A stretch of 58,147 nt of DNA from an uncultured Bacilli bacterium (lineage in GTDB: Bacteria > Bacillota_I > Bacilli_A > ML615J-28 > CAG-313). The position numbers and the translations under genes are program-made. The stretch is from contig CATLBQ010000008.1 of the NCBI GenBank assembly GCA_949879765.1, positions 1 through 58,147 on the forward strand, given 5' to 3'. Positions 25,758 to 33,469 of this stretch are shown one piece after another. Under the pieces are notes generated by a model that ran no database searches, had not been told where the DNA came from, and was given only the letters and a program-made list of their open reading frames with translations. Every line of letters starts with the position of its first letter. Position 1 is the first letter of the stretch.

Positions 25758-26192
25758 CTACCGAACCAAATAAATAATCAATCCGCTAATAAATGCACTG
25801 ACTACTCCTGCTGCAATGACTGCGCCTGCTAACTTAAACATATTGGTCATGATTCCCAATACGATTCCCTCACTCTTACTTTCTAATGCAGCTGACGTCA
25901 TAGAATTTGAAAAACCTGTAATAGGAATCAGTGTACCTGCTCCTGAAAACTGACCAATTTTATCAAATATACCAAATCCAGTCAAAATAGATGTTACACC
26001 AACAACTACTATATACATTAAACTATTGGCTTGATCCTTTGGTAAACCCACTTTATCTTTAAACAAATACAAGATGACCTGGGCAATAAAACAGATTACA
26101 CCACCCGTTATAAATGCTTTTACTGCATTCAAAAAAACGGGTCTTTTGACTTTATTTTCATTTAATACTTTTTGAAACACTTGTTTTTCCAT
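25758..26192 (-). CDS. spoVAC: Stage V sporulation protein AC
   Basis: A 144-residue protein with four predicted membrane helices and the conserved loop FSGAGTLIPITGFSNSMTSAA. SpoVAC is the pore-forming, mechanosensitive part of the dipicolinic acid channel. It is first in the spoVACDEF unit, with a sigma-G-type promoter 24 bases upstream of the start. spoVAA and spoVAB, present in Bacillus, are absent, as in clostridia. Confidence 0.92.
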   Translation of the reverse strand: MEKQVFQKVLNENKVKRPVFLNAVKAFITGGVICFIAQVILYLFKDKVGLPKDQANSLMYIVVVGVTSILTGFGIFDKIGQFSGAGTLIPITGFSNSMTSAALESKSEGIVLGIMTNMFKLAGAVIAAGVVSAFISGLIIYLVR

Positions 26193-26215
26193 ATATTTAC
26201 TTCCTTTCTAATATT

Positions 26216-26244
26216 TAGTATGAGTCATTTTTCCATTTATATGC
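26216..26244 (-). promoter_or_regulatory. Sigma-G-type forespore promoter of spoVA
   Basis: On the minus strand GCATA (26240-26244) is 17 bases from CATACTA (26216-26222). CATACTA is the strong -10 element of sigma-G promoters and GCATA fits the -35 pattern G-H-A-T-R. spoVA is sigma-G-controlled in Bacillus. Confidence 0.75.
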
Positions 26245-26284
26245 ACAAAAAGGTATGGCTTCAACCAGTTTTTTCCTCAAAAAT

Positions 26285-26311
26285 TAAAAAAAGATATGGT
26301 CTTGCCATATC
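26285..26311 (-). terminator. Terminator between sigF and spoVAC
   Basis: A 7-bp stem (26305-26311 with 26293-26299, 5-base loop) is followed on the minus strand by seven T residues. It separates spoIIA from spoVA, so spoVA depends on its own promoter. Confidence 0.8.
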
Positions 26312-26330
26312 ACCTTTTATCTGCCTTCTT

Positions 26331-26840
26331 TTACTCCTGTTGATTCTCCATTCTATATTCTTCCATTCGCATTCGTATTTTTTTCAATCTCCTGCTCACC
26401 GTCGTTTGATGAATTCCTAATTCCTTTGCAATTGCACTATCTGTATATCCCATTTTATACTTGAGAACATAGATTCTTTCTTCCTTATCTTCTTGTAGCG
26501 CCAATTGACAACAAATATCTTCAATATCGGATACAGGTTTTGAATTGGATGTAAACAATTGCTCTTGATGTTCTTCAATATATTTTTTCATACTAGGGAG
26601 ATTTCTTTCTGGAGTAATTTTCTTCAATTCTTTTCGCATTTCTCCCAAAATAAACGGTACCGCATATGTAGATAACGCATATCCTTTAGTCGGATCATAC
26701 CGCTGAATAGCTGTATATAACCCCAATAAGCCAGCCTGAATCAAATCATCTTTATCATACATTGATACTGTAAAACGTGATAATACTAGATAAACCAATC
26801 CAATATTTTCTTCTAAAATTTGATCAATTGTTTTCTCCAT
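26331..26840 (-). CDS. sigF: Sporulation sigma factor SigF, short form
   Basis: A 169-residue sigma-70 family protein at the position of sigF, overlapping spoIIAB by 17 bases. Region 2 is clear: ENIGLVYLVLSRF, DKDDLIQAGLLGLYTAIQRY and YALSTYAVPFILGEMRKEL. Region 4 follows as YKMGYTDSAIAKELGIHQTT with VSRRLKKI. Between them lie only about 45 residues, with no recognisable region 3, and the N-terminus starts almost at region 2. Bacillus SigF is 255 residues, so this is a compact version. Regions needed for core and -10/-35 binding remain. It should drive early forespore genes and be held by SpoIIAB. Confidence 0.85.
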   Translation of the reverse strand: MEKTIDQILEENIGLVYLVLSRFTVSMYDKDDLIQAGLLGLYTAIQRYDPTKGYALSTYAVPFILGEMRKELKKITPERNLPSMKKYIEEHQEQLFTSNSKPVSDIEDICCQLALQEDKEERIYVLKYKMGYTDSAIAKELGIHQTTVSRRLKKIRMRMEEYRMENQQE

Positions 26841-27255
26841 GGTATTTCTTTACCATTATCACTTTCGTTCCATCACCCACTCTAGATCTAACTTCCAATT
26901 TATCGGTAAATACCTCCATGATAGTAAATCCTAGTCCAGCCCGTTCTTCATCTACCTTGGTAGAGAAAAGTGGCTCACGTGCTTTTTCTATATCCGCAAT
27001 TCCTACTCCCTTATCAATGACTTCAATGTATATATTGACATCATCATAAGACATATTGAGTTGAACAACTTTATTTTCATTGGATAAACACCCATGAACG
27101 ATGGCATTGGTAATGGCCTCAGATATCACTGTTTTTACCTCATTGACAAAGTTTAATGTCAAATCTAATTCGACTAAAAAAGCAATTCCAATTGTTCTTG
27201 CCAACATCACATTTTCTATTTTTGCACTAAACGTTGATTTTATTTCATTGTACAT
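26824..27255 (-). CDS. spoIIAB: Anti-sigma F factor SpoIIAB
   Basis: A 143-residue GHKL-type Ser kinase that binds SigF and phosphorylates SpoIIAA. The N box is EAITNAIVHG, the G1 box is VIDKGVGI and the G2 box is GLGFTIM. The start overlaps the spoIIAA stop by one base and the end overlaps sigF by 17 bases, the usual coupled spoIIA arrangement. Confidence 0.94.
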   Translation of the reverse strand: MYNEIKSTFSAKIENVMLARTIGIAFLVELDLTLNFVNEVKTVISEAITNAIVHGCLSNENKVVQLNMSYDDVNIYIEVIDKGVGIADIEKAREPLFSTKVDEERAGLGFTIMEVFTDKLEVRSRVGDGTKVIMVKKYHGENN

Positions 27256-27605
27256 TACGCTACCTCCACCATTTTCTCTGCCTCATCTTCTGTTTTTGCC
27301 ACTAAACAAATCTTTTTAAGTCCTGATAGATTAAAAATTCTTTCAATCAACTGATTCATTGAACAAATCACAATTCGCCCATGTCTTTTTTTGATTTGAC
27401 TATACCTACCTATAATAAAACCTATCCCACTGCTATCCATGAAATGTAGATTTTCAAAATTAAAAATCACATATCTGATCTCATATTTATCAATCAATTC
27501 GCTGATTCGAACCTTCAGTTTTTCAGTCACAGCTTGATCTAATTCACCATTTAAACGTACAAATAAACGATTTTTACGAATCGCCATTTGAATATGTATT
27601 GCCAT
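27255..27605 (-). CDS. spoIIAA: Anti-sigma F factor antagonist SpoIIAA
   Basis: A 116-residue STAS-domain protein. The phosphorylated Ser lies in FMDSSGIGFIIGRY. In its unphosphorylated form it frees SigF from SpoIIAB. GGGGGAG is 7 bases before the ATG. It is first in the spoIIA operon, separated from dacF by a terminator and with a promoter of its own. Confidence 0.94.
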   Translation of the reverse strand: MAIHIQMAIRKNRLFVRLNGELDQAVTEKLKVRISELIDKYEIRYVIFNFENLHFMDSSGIGFIIGRYSQIKKRHGRIVICSMNQLIERIFNLSGLKKICLVAKTEDEAEKMVEVA

Positions 27606-27631
27606 TTTTCTTCTCCCCCTTCATCATAGAA

Positions 27632-27660
27632 AGTATACCATACTCTGTTTTCAATCACAA
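27632..27660 (-). promoter_or_regulatory. Promoter of the spoIIA operon
   Basis: TTGTGA (27655-27660), a 17-base spacer and TATACT (27632-27637). This fits sigma A. No clear sigma-H pattern is seen, although spoIIA is sigma-H-dependent in Bacillus. Confidence 0.55.
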
Positions 27661-27728
27661 GATATCTTTATTAGGTTTTTGTTTTTCGCTTTTCTTTGAC
27701 ATTTTTCGCATGGCATAAAATAGAAAAA

Positions 27729-27780
27729 AAGTAGCCATTTTTACAGAATAACTAACATCCTGTAAAAACAACTACTTCTT
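27729..27780 (-). terminator. Terminator after dacF
   Basis: A long stem (GTAG and TTTTTACAG paired with CTGTAAAAA and CTAC, with a small internal bulge) followed on the minus strand by seven T residues. Confidence 0.75.
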
Positions 27781-27784
27781 TGTT

Positions 27785-28942
27785 TTATAAAATAGCTTCT
27801 AATACCGATACAAACAATTCAAAGAAATTTGTCTTTTTGACTTTCTCATCTAAATCCAAATCAATGGTGCGATACAATTTGTTATCAATATAAACATGCA
27901 ATTTACCAATGCCTTCTTTGACATTACCACTTTGTAGTTTATCTTTATCCAATTCAATTTGGTATGTAATCAAGCCACCCGTATCTGTTTTTTTAATAAT
28001 TCTTGAAATGTCTTGCGATAATACAATATTGTATACAGATGGTTTATGTAAAATATTTTCTTGTGTTTCAACGATAGCTCCTTTGGGACTAATCAATTGT
28101 TTATCATAGTTAGCAAAGGCATAATTCATCAAAGCAAGCGTGTCGGCTGTACGATCATTTACATTTTCTGCCCCCATCACAACGGTAATGACTCTCATTC
28201 CATTTTGCTTCTTAGTAGCCACTAAACAATACCCTGCTTGTGTAGTCCATCCTGTTTTTAGGCCATCTATTCCTGTACTCCCTTTAATCAATTTATTGGT
28301 ATTGACTAGCCAAAATGGTTTCTCCGTATCTTTTCGTAAATAATCTTCATAAGTCGAGGTAAGTGGTAATATTTCATCCTCATATTGCAATAGCAATTCT
28401 CTAGCGATGGTGGATAAATCTCTTGCTGTAGTATAATGATTTTCTGTATGGAGTCCTGTTACATTATTATAGTGGGTATTCTTCATTTCAAGGCGTGCAG
28501 CCTCATCATTCATCATTTGAACAAAATTTTCTTCCGTTCCAGCAATAGCTTCTGCTAACACCACAGCCGCATCATTGGCAGAAGCAATGACAACAGCTTT
28601 TAATAAATCACTTACACTCATCTGTTCGCCAGGTGCTAGATAAATTTGACTGCCCCCCATAGATGATGCATATTCTGATGTAGTTAACATTTGATCTGCA
28701 CTCAACTGCTGATGGTGCAAGGCATCCATAACCAATTTAATTGTCATCACTTTAGTTGTACTAGCTGGTGTACGAATATTATCCGCATTATATTCATACA
28801 TGGTTTCACCTGTATCTAGTTCAATCACTATACCACTTTTTGAATTTTTGACGACATCATCTTTTGCCTCTACTACTTTTGTGGCATACACCAAGCTACA
28901 TAAAAAGAGAACTATCATTCCCATTTGTATTATTTTTTTCAT
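27785..28942 (-). CDS. dacF: D-alanyl-D-alanine carboxypeptidase DacF
   Basis: A 385-residue penicillin-binding protein of the S11 family that trims the terminal D-Ala of peptidoglycan stems. A signal peptide spans residues 1-26; the catalytic motifs are STTK at 61-64, then SAN in VIASANDAAVV, and KTG in GLKTGWT. The C-terminal domain (from about 270) and an amphipathic tail anchor it to the membrane. It lies upstream of spoIIAA as in Bacillus, where DacF acts in cortex formation, but a terminator separates it here. CATACAA lies at -10 distance, resembling a forespore promoter, without a convincing -35. Confidence 0.92.
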   Translation of the reverse strand: MKKIIQMGMIVLFLCSLVYATKVVEAKDDVVKNSKSGIVIELDTGETMYEYNADNIRTPASTTKVMTIKLVMDALHHQQLSADQMLTTSEYASSMGGSQIYLAPGEQMSVSDLLKAVVIASANDAAVVLAEAIAGTEENFVQMMNDEAARLEMKNTHYNNVTGLHTENHYTTARDLSTIARELLLQYEDEILPLTSTYEDYLRKDTEKPFWLVNTNKLIKGSTGIDGLKTGWTTQAGYCLVATKKQNGMRVITVVMGAENVNDRTADTLALMNYAFANYDKQLISPKGAIVETQENILHKPSVYNIVLSQDISRIIKKTDTGGLITYQIELDKDKLQSGNVKEGIGKLHVYIDNKLYRTIDLDLDEKVKKTNFFELFVSVLEAIL

Positions 28943-29020
28943 TTGTTATCACCACTTCATTGTATGACAATCTATCAAAAATATGTAATAAGCACATCAT
29001 TGTTTTCAATCATTTTAAAA

Positions 29021-29053
29021 ATACACCTTATAAAATAGCTTTATAAGGTGTAT
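29021..29053 (-). terminator. Terminator upstream of dacF
   Basis: A 14-bp perfect stem (29040-29053 with 29021-29034) with a 5-base loop, followed by TTTTAAAA on the minus strand. It ends the 29.1-29.6 kb gene. Confidence 0.75.
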
Positions 29054-29060
29054 GTCTTTG

Positions 29061-29600
29061 TTATTTCATTGTACTCAAGTGCGTGATTGTCGTAAGAATT
29101 TGGGTAGCAATTTCTTCATTGCCGCTTTCAATAGCGATTTCTAAACTATCTGTAAGGGCAACGGACATCTTTTCAGCCAAATAGGCTTCTTTTGGGAGTA
29201 ATGATTGATAAATTTCTTTTAGAAAATGAATCATTCTATTATTGGTTTCACAAATGGCTTGAATGGGATGTAATCCCCCTTCTGTGGTTGGTTGAAGATC
29301 ATAATTTTTATTGATTGCCTCTTGATTCATTTTTAATATTTCATCAATTTTATCCATAATATATACTGAGTTGATGAGTGAAACGTTTTTATTTCTAGTG
29401 GTCTCATTATTGTTATTCATTTTATTATCCTCCAAAATATACTGTTTTGGCGGACACATCAGGCAAATGGTGTGCTCATCTACGAAATGTGCCCTACCAG
29501 ATTTTACCAAACCTTTAGCTCTTTTCAAATACGTAGATTCGTAACGTTTACCATATTCATCTATAACAATAACGTGTTTTTTCGTTTCTGTTTGTTGCAA
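29061..29600 (-). CDS. Unidentified protein with an IscB-N-terminus-like (RRXRR-type) head
   Basis: A 179-residue protein starting at TTG (29600), 6 bases after GGGGGAG. Residues 8-48 read VIVIDEYGKRYESTYLKRAK, then GLVKSGRAHFVDEHTICL. The pattern hydrophobic strand, Gly, basic pair Arg-Ala, x-Leu-Val-x-x-Gly-Arg-Ala, Thr-Ile-x-Leu resembles the N-terminal domain of IscB/RRXRR nucleases, but no HNH or RuvC part follows. The remainder (60-179) is helical and polar, with an Asn-rich linker at 59-70. No neighbour explains it. Such short proteins occur in other low-GC genomes as far as I recall. Function unknown. Confidence 0.6.
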   Translation of the reverse strand: MQQTETKKHVIVIDEYGKRYESTYLKRAKGLVKSGRAHFVDEHTICLMCPPKQYILEDNKMNNNNETTRNKNVSLINSVYIMDKIDEILKMNQEAINKNYDLQPTTEGGLHPIQAICETNNRMIHFLKEIYQSLLPKEAYLAEKMSVALTDSLEIAIESGNEEIATQILTTITHLSTMK

Positions 29601-29682
29601 TGAGTGTCTCCCCCTTTGTTATAGGATACAATGTCGTCAATTCCTGTTTTTAGTGATGAGTGTCGCTCCTATTGACTCCTTT

Positions 29683-29711
29683 ATTGTATCACAACTCATT
29701 TTTTGAATCAA
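29683..29711 (-). promoter_or_regulatory. Sigma-A promoter of the 29.1 kb gene
   Basis: TTGATT (29706-29711), 17 bases, TACAAT (29683-29688). It leaves an untranslated leader of about 75 bases in which the string GACACTCAT occurs twice (once just before the TTG start). Confidence 0.6.
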
Positions 29712-29725
29712 ACCATACACTTTAG

Positions 29726-30643
29726 TTACTTATTTTGAGGTAAAATAAAATTTAATCCTTTTGCAACTACTTCTAGTTCAAAATGTTTGCCTATTCTAGT
29801 TTCACCATCTAAACACCCCACTACATCAGACTTGCTATCGATTTCAATGTGTTTTCCTTTTTGATAGGCAATAAACTTAGCAAATCTAGGATGATTCAAG
29901 TGTTCTCCTTTTTTATAATACTTGACCAAACGAATAAATGTAAATGGCGAAATCTTCTTAACTACCATTACATCTAATAATCCATCTTGATAATCAGAAA
30001 GGGGGGCACATTTGTATCCACCTCCATAGTACATTGCATTAGCAACAGTGATCAATAATGCTTTGCCTTGAAAAAGAAGTTGATGGTCAACTGTAACAGT
30101 CAACGTATCACCCAATTGGGGTGAAAAAATGTTTTTCATAAGCGCATAATTATAGGCACGTTTGACTGTCTTAAACCGATGACGATAACAAATTTGATCA
30201 TGATTTACTTTAGCGTCAAATCCAAAATTAGCCACATTTAAAGCAAACTCATCATTGACACGGATAAAATCTACAGGTATAGCTTGCCCCTGAATTTGAG
30301 CCGCTAAATCCAAAAAGGGAATGTCAGGAAATGATTTTAGAAAATCGTTGCATGAACCCACAGGAATAATTCCCATTTCAACATTGGACTTTCCTTTTAA
30401 GCCATTGACCACCTCAAAACAAGTTCCATCCCCACCACAAGCAAAAATTCGAATGCGTTCTTTCGTATAGGTTTGACAAATTTGCTCAACCAATTCAGTC
30501 GCTTCATGTTGCTTCTTTGTAATATAATAATGAAACTCATGTTCTTGTTGCAAGGTTTGTTCTAAATGGGCAACTTGTTCCTTTATAATTTCTACTCCTT
30601 TACCATGACCTGCTACGGGATTGATGATAAAAAAATGTTTCAT
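29726..30643 (-). CDS. Diacylglycerol kinase family lipid kinase (YegS/DgkB type)
   Basis: A 305-residue lipid kinase. The nucleotide-binding GGDGT motif is in FACGGDGTCFEVVNG, preceded by NPVAGHGKG at the N-terminus and followed by GIIPVGSCNDFLK. Asp and Glu of the C-terminal site are in DGLLDVMVV and CLDGETR. It should phosphorylate diacylglycerol or a related lipid at the inner membrane face. It is a single gene, divergent from asnA across 150 bases. Confidence 0.88.
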   Translation of the reverse strand: MKHFFIINPVAGHGKGVEIIKEQVAHLEQTLQQEHEFHYYITKKQHEATELVEQICQTYTKERIRIFACGGDGTCFEVVNGLKGKSNVEMGIIPVGSCNDFLKSFPDIPFLDLAAQIQGQAIPVDFIRVNDEFALNVANFGFDAKVNHDQICYRHRFKTVKRAYNYALMKNIFSPQLGDTLTVTVDHQLLFQGKALLITVANAMYYGGGYKCAPLSDYQDGLLDVMVVKKISPFTFIRLVKYYKKGEHLNHPRFAKFIAYQKGKHIEIDSKSDVVGCLDGETRIGKHFELEVVAKGLNFILPQNK

Positions 30644-30793
30644 ATAAACCTCACTTTTGATTTGTCACTCGTCAAATCTCGATAGATATATCTATTATAC
30701 TCTTTTTTTCGATTTTTTGAAAAAACATTGCACTAAATTGCTATACAAAAAAGAAAATTTGTGCTATAATCTCTAGAATAAGGAGGTGTGAAT

Positions 30794-31780
30794 ATGACCT
30801 ATCAATCAAAATTGAACATCTTAGAAACAGAAATTGCTATCAAGTATATCAAAGATCAATTTGAAAAAGAGTTCAGTGATGCCCTTGGTTTGACACGAGT
30901 ATCTGCCCCCTTAATGGTACTACCCGAAACAGGATTAAATGATCAACTGAATGGGATAGAACGTCCTGTTCAATTTGATATTTTAGATTTGGGAAAGCAA
31001 GTGGAAATTGTTCAATCTTTGGCCAAATGGAAAAGAATGGCACTACAAAAGTATGGTTTTCACCCCAATACGGGCCTTTATACAGATATGAATGCAATTC
31101 GTCGTGATGAAAAACTAGATGCACTTCATTCTATCTATGTGGATCAATGGGACTGGGAAAAAATAATCTCAGAAGATGAGCGTAATTTGACTTATTTATT
31201 TGAAACCGTAAAATCAATCTATCAAGTCATTTTATCTTTAAACCAAAAAGTAACAATGACTTATCCTTTTCTCAAAACTACACTACCCAATCAAATTTTT
31301 TTGATTTCCACCAATGAACTTGCACGACTTTACCCCAAATTTTCTAGAAAAGAACGAGAACATGCAATTACCCGAGAAAAACGAGCCGTTTTCTTATATC
31401 AAATTGGTTGGCCCTTAGAAGATGGACTCCCTCATGATGGTAGAGCTGCCGATTATGATGACTGGAATTTAAATGGTGACATTTTGCTTTGGTATGATAC
31501 CTTATCGTGTGCACTAGAAATTTCTTCTATGGGAATCCGTGTTAACGACAGTGTCTTGTATCAACAATTGCAAGAAAAAAACGAGTTAGACAAACTCAAT
31601 CATCCTTATGTTCAAGCCATTCTTCAAAAACAACTTCCTCTTACTATCGGTGGAGGAATTGGACAATCTAGGCTTTGTATGTATTTTTTGAAGAAAGCCC
31701 ATATTGGAGAGGTTCAATCTTCTATTTGGAGTGAAGAAATGATTCAATCCTTAAAACAAAAAAACATTCATTTATTATAA
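30794..31780 (+). CDS. asnA: Aspartate--ammonia ligase
   Basis: Ammonia-dependent asparagine synthetase of 328 residues with a class II aminoacyl-tRNA synthetase fold. Conserved pieces are VSAPLMVLPETGLND, GLYTDMNAIRRDE, LHSIYVDQWDWEK, TREKRAVFLYQIGWPL, HDGRAADYDDWNLNGD and GGGIGQSRLCMY. The ATG at 30794 follows AAGGAGG closely; a GTG two codons upstream is less likely. A TATAAT box lies about 30 bases upstream. A cation-efflux gene follows after 20 bases. Confidence 0.96.
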   Translation: MTYQSKLNILETEIAIKYIKDQFEKEFSDALGLTRVSAPLMVLPETGLNDQLNGIERPVQFDILDLGKQVEIVQSLAKWKRMALQKYGFHPNTGLYTDMNAIRRDEKLDALHSIYVDQWDWEKIISEDERNLTYLFETVKSIYQVILSLNQKVTMTYPFLKTTLPNQIFLISTNELARLYPKFSRKEREHAITREKRAVFLYQIGWPLEDGLPHDGRAADYDDWNLNGDILLWYDTLSCALEISSMGIRVNDSVLYQQLQEKNELDKLNHPYVQAILQKQLPLTIGGGIGQSRLCMYFLKKAHIGEVQSSIWSEEMIQSLKQKNIHLL

Positions 31781-31800
31781 AAATATAAAGAGAGTACAGT

Positions 31801-32991
31801 ATGCAAAAATTATTAGTAAAATTATTTATCAAAGATTATCAAAATGTAACTGATCCAAAGGTAAGGGGAAAATATGGTAGCCTCTCTGGTATAGTGGGTA
31901 TCATTTCCAATTTACTACTTTGTAGTGTAAAAATTGCCTTAGGTCTTCTTACCGCAAGTGTGTCTATTCTTGCGGATGGCATCAATAACTTAACTGATGC
32001 TGGTTCTTCCATTATTACGTTGATTGGCTTTAAGTTATCTAGTGCACCTGCTGATGATGATCACCCTTATGGTCATGAACGAATTGAGTACATTACGGGA
32101 ATGATGATTTCCTTTATCATTCTCATCATTGGTTTTACTTTAGGAAAGGAATCCATTGTAAAAATCATTGAAAAAGAACTGGCTAACAAAATTAGTTATT
32201 TAGCAATTGGAATTATGATATTTTCTATTTTAATAAAATTTTGGCAGTCCGTATTTTATAAAAAAATGGCCAAAGCCATTCAGTCTGAGGCGTTAATTGC
32301 TAGTTCTAAAGATAGTCTCAATGACTGTATTTCAACTGCCGCCGTTATTATTGGTATTCTATTGGTCAAATTGACCCATTGGCATTTTGTTGATGGATTA
32401 GTTGGTATTCTTGTTGCTATCTTTATTATGATATCGGGTATCAAAATGATTATTGATACAGTAAACCCCTTAATTGGCAATATGCCCTCTACAGAAGAGA
32501 TTAACCTGATTAGTCAAAAAATTATGTCCTATCCTGGTATTTTAGGGATTCATGACTTAGTTATTCATCGCTATGGTAGTTGTACTACTTTTGTAACCGT
32601 TCATGCTGAAGTAGATTCACAAGTTGATGTGGTCATTAGCCATGATGTCATTGATAATATTGAACGTGACTTTAAATCCGATTTAAATATCAATTTAACG
32701 ATTCACTTAGACCCCGTTGATATTAGTAACCCAGAGACTATTCGTTTAAAAGAACTGATCCACCAACTGCTAGAATCTATAGATCCGGCTATCAGTATGC
32801 ATGACTTTAGGGTCGTTCATGGTACAACACATACCAATTTGTTATTTGATGTAGCGATTCCAGCCAAATATACTTGTACACCTAGTGAGTTGAGAGAATT
32901 GATTTGTAGTGAAATCAGTAAACTAGATGGTAATTACTATGCGATTATTCAAGTTGATCAACTTTATGTCAAAAATACAAAAAAAAAATGA
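31801..32991 (+). CDS. Cation diffusion facilitator family transporter
   Basis: A 396-residue CDF transporter. Six membrane helices include SVSILADGINNLTDAG, the metal-site motif of helix 2, then HPYGHERIEY, and in helix 5 the second metal site SKDSLNDC. The C-terminal soluble domain dimerises and holds the His residues of the regulatory site; it is longer than usual, with an extra tail after residue 310. It should expel Zn, Fe or Mn by proton exchange, metal unknown. It is co-transcribed with asnA. Confidence 0.9.
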   Translation: MQKLLVKLFIKDYQNVTDPKVRGKYGSLSGIVGIISNLLLCSVKIALGLLTASVSILADGINNLTDAGSSIITLIGFKLSSAPADDDHPYGHERIEYITGMMISFIILIIGFTLGKESIVKIIEKELANKISYLAIGIMIFSILIKFWQSVFYKKMAKAIQSEALIASSKDSLNDCISTAAVIIGILLVKLTHWHFVDGLVGILVAIFIMISGIKMIIDTVNPLIGNMPSTEEINLISQKIMSYPGILGIHDLVIHRYGSCTTFVTVHAEVDSQVDVVISHDVIDNIERDFKSDLNINLTIHLDPVDISNPETIRLKELIHQLLESIDPAISMHDFRVVHGTTHTNLLFDVAIPAKYTCTPSELRELICSEISKLDGNYYAIIQVDQLYVKNTKKK

Positions 32992-33014
32992 GATTCCAAA
33001 GAATCTCATTTTTT
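32983..33014. terminator. Bidirectional terminator
   Basis: A 10-bp core stem (32987-32996 with 33001-33010) extended by A and T tracts, shared by the converging efflux gene and the flavin-reductase-like gene. Confidence 0.8.
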
Positions 33015-33451
33015 TAAAAATCACTCATATGTAAAAATGGTTTTTGTTGCAATTTTTTTCCTTCTGTAATTGTAGCGTAAATAAGTTTATCAGCTTCTAT
33101 TCCTTCTAAGTGGAGGATTTGTGAAACTTTTACAGATAATACGCGATTGGCATCTGCTAAAACAACAGCGCCATTGATATCCATTGTCGCAGTATTTTGT
33201 AATTTTTCAACTTCCATACTATGAGTTTCTCCAATTCTAGCCGCCAATTCCATTTGCTCTTGATTCAAGATAGATATTCCTAACACATCTCCTTCTTGAA
33301 TTTGTTGTCCAGTTTGACTTTGTGAACCAATAAGCAATACGATTTTATCATCATCAACTTGCATTGCCCATGCACAAGTCATGGCATATACAAATGTATT
33401 CTTTCGTAGCGTAACTATATTTACACCATGATCCATTGCTTGATATTTCAT
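33014..33451 (-). CDS. Flavin reductase-like, FMN-binding split-barrel protein
   Basis: A 145-residue protein with the split-barrel flavin reductase pattern: an N-terminal strand, AMTCAWAMQVDDDKIVLLIG, where the flavin phosphate normally binds, then GDVLGISIL. It lacks any metal or iron-sulfur motif. GGAAAGGAAG lies directly before the ATG; the gene is 18 bases after pullulanase and is the last of the long minus-strand run. The electron donor and partner are unknown. Confidence 0.75.
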   Translation of the reverse strand: MKYQAMDHGVNIVTLRKNTFVYAMTCAWAMQVDDDKIVLLIGSQSQTGQQIQEGDVLGISILNQEQMELAARIGETHSMEVEKLQNTATMDINGAVVLADANRVLSVKVSQILHLEGIEADKLIYATITEGKKLQQKPFLHMSDF

Positions 33452-33469
33452 ACTTCTTTCCTTTCTATC

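Noticed and set aside
26331-26840. SigF as a truncated pseudogene
   Set aside because: The frame is continuous, both ends hold conserved regions and the operon overlaps are intact, so a short but working form is more likely than decay.
28943-29020. Forespore promoter for dacF (CATACAA)
   Set aside because: The -10 looks right but no acceptable -35 is found at 17-18 bases, so it is mentioned only in the gene entry.
29601-29682. Riboswitch-like leader before the 29.1 kb gene
   Set aside because: Only a 6-bp GTCAAT/ATTGAC pairing and a short repeated string are seen; no known aptamer pattern fits.
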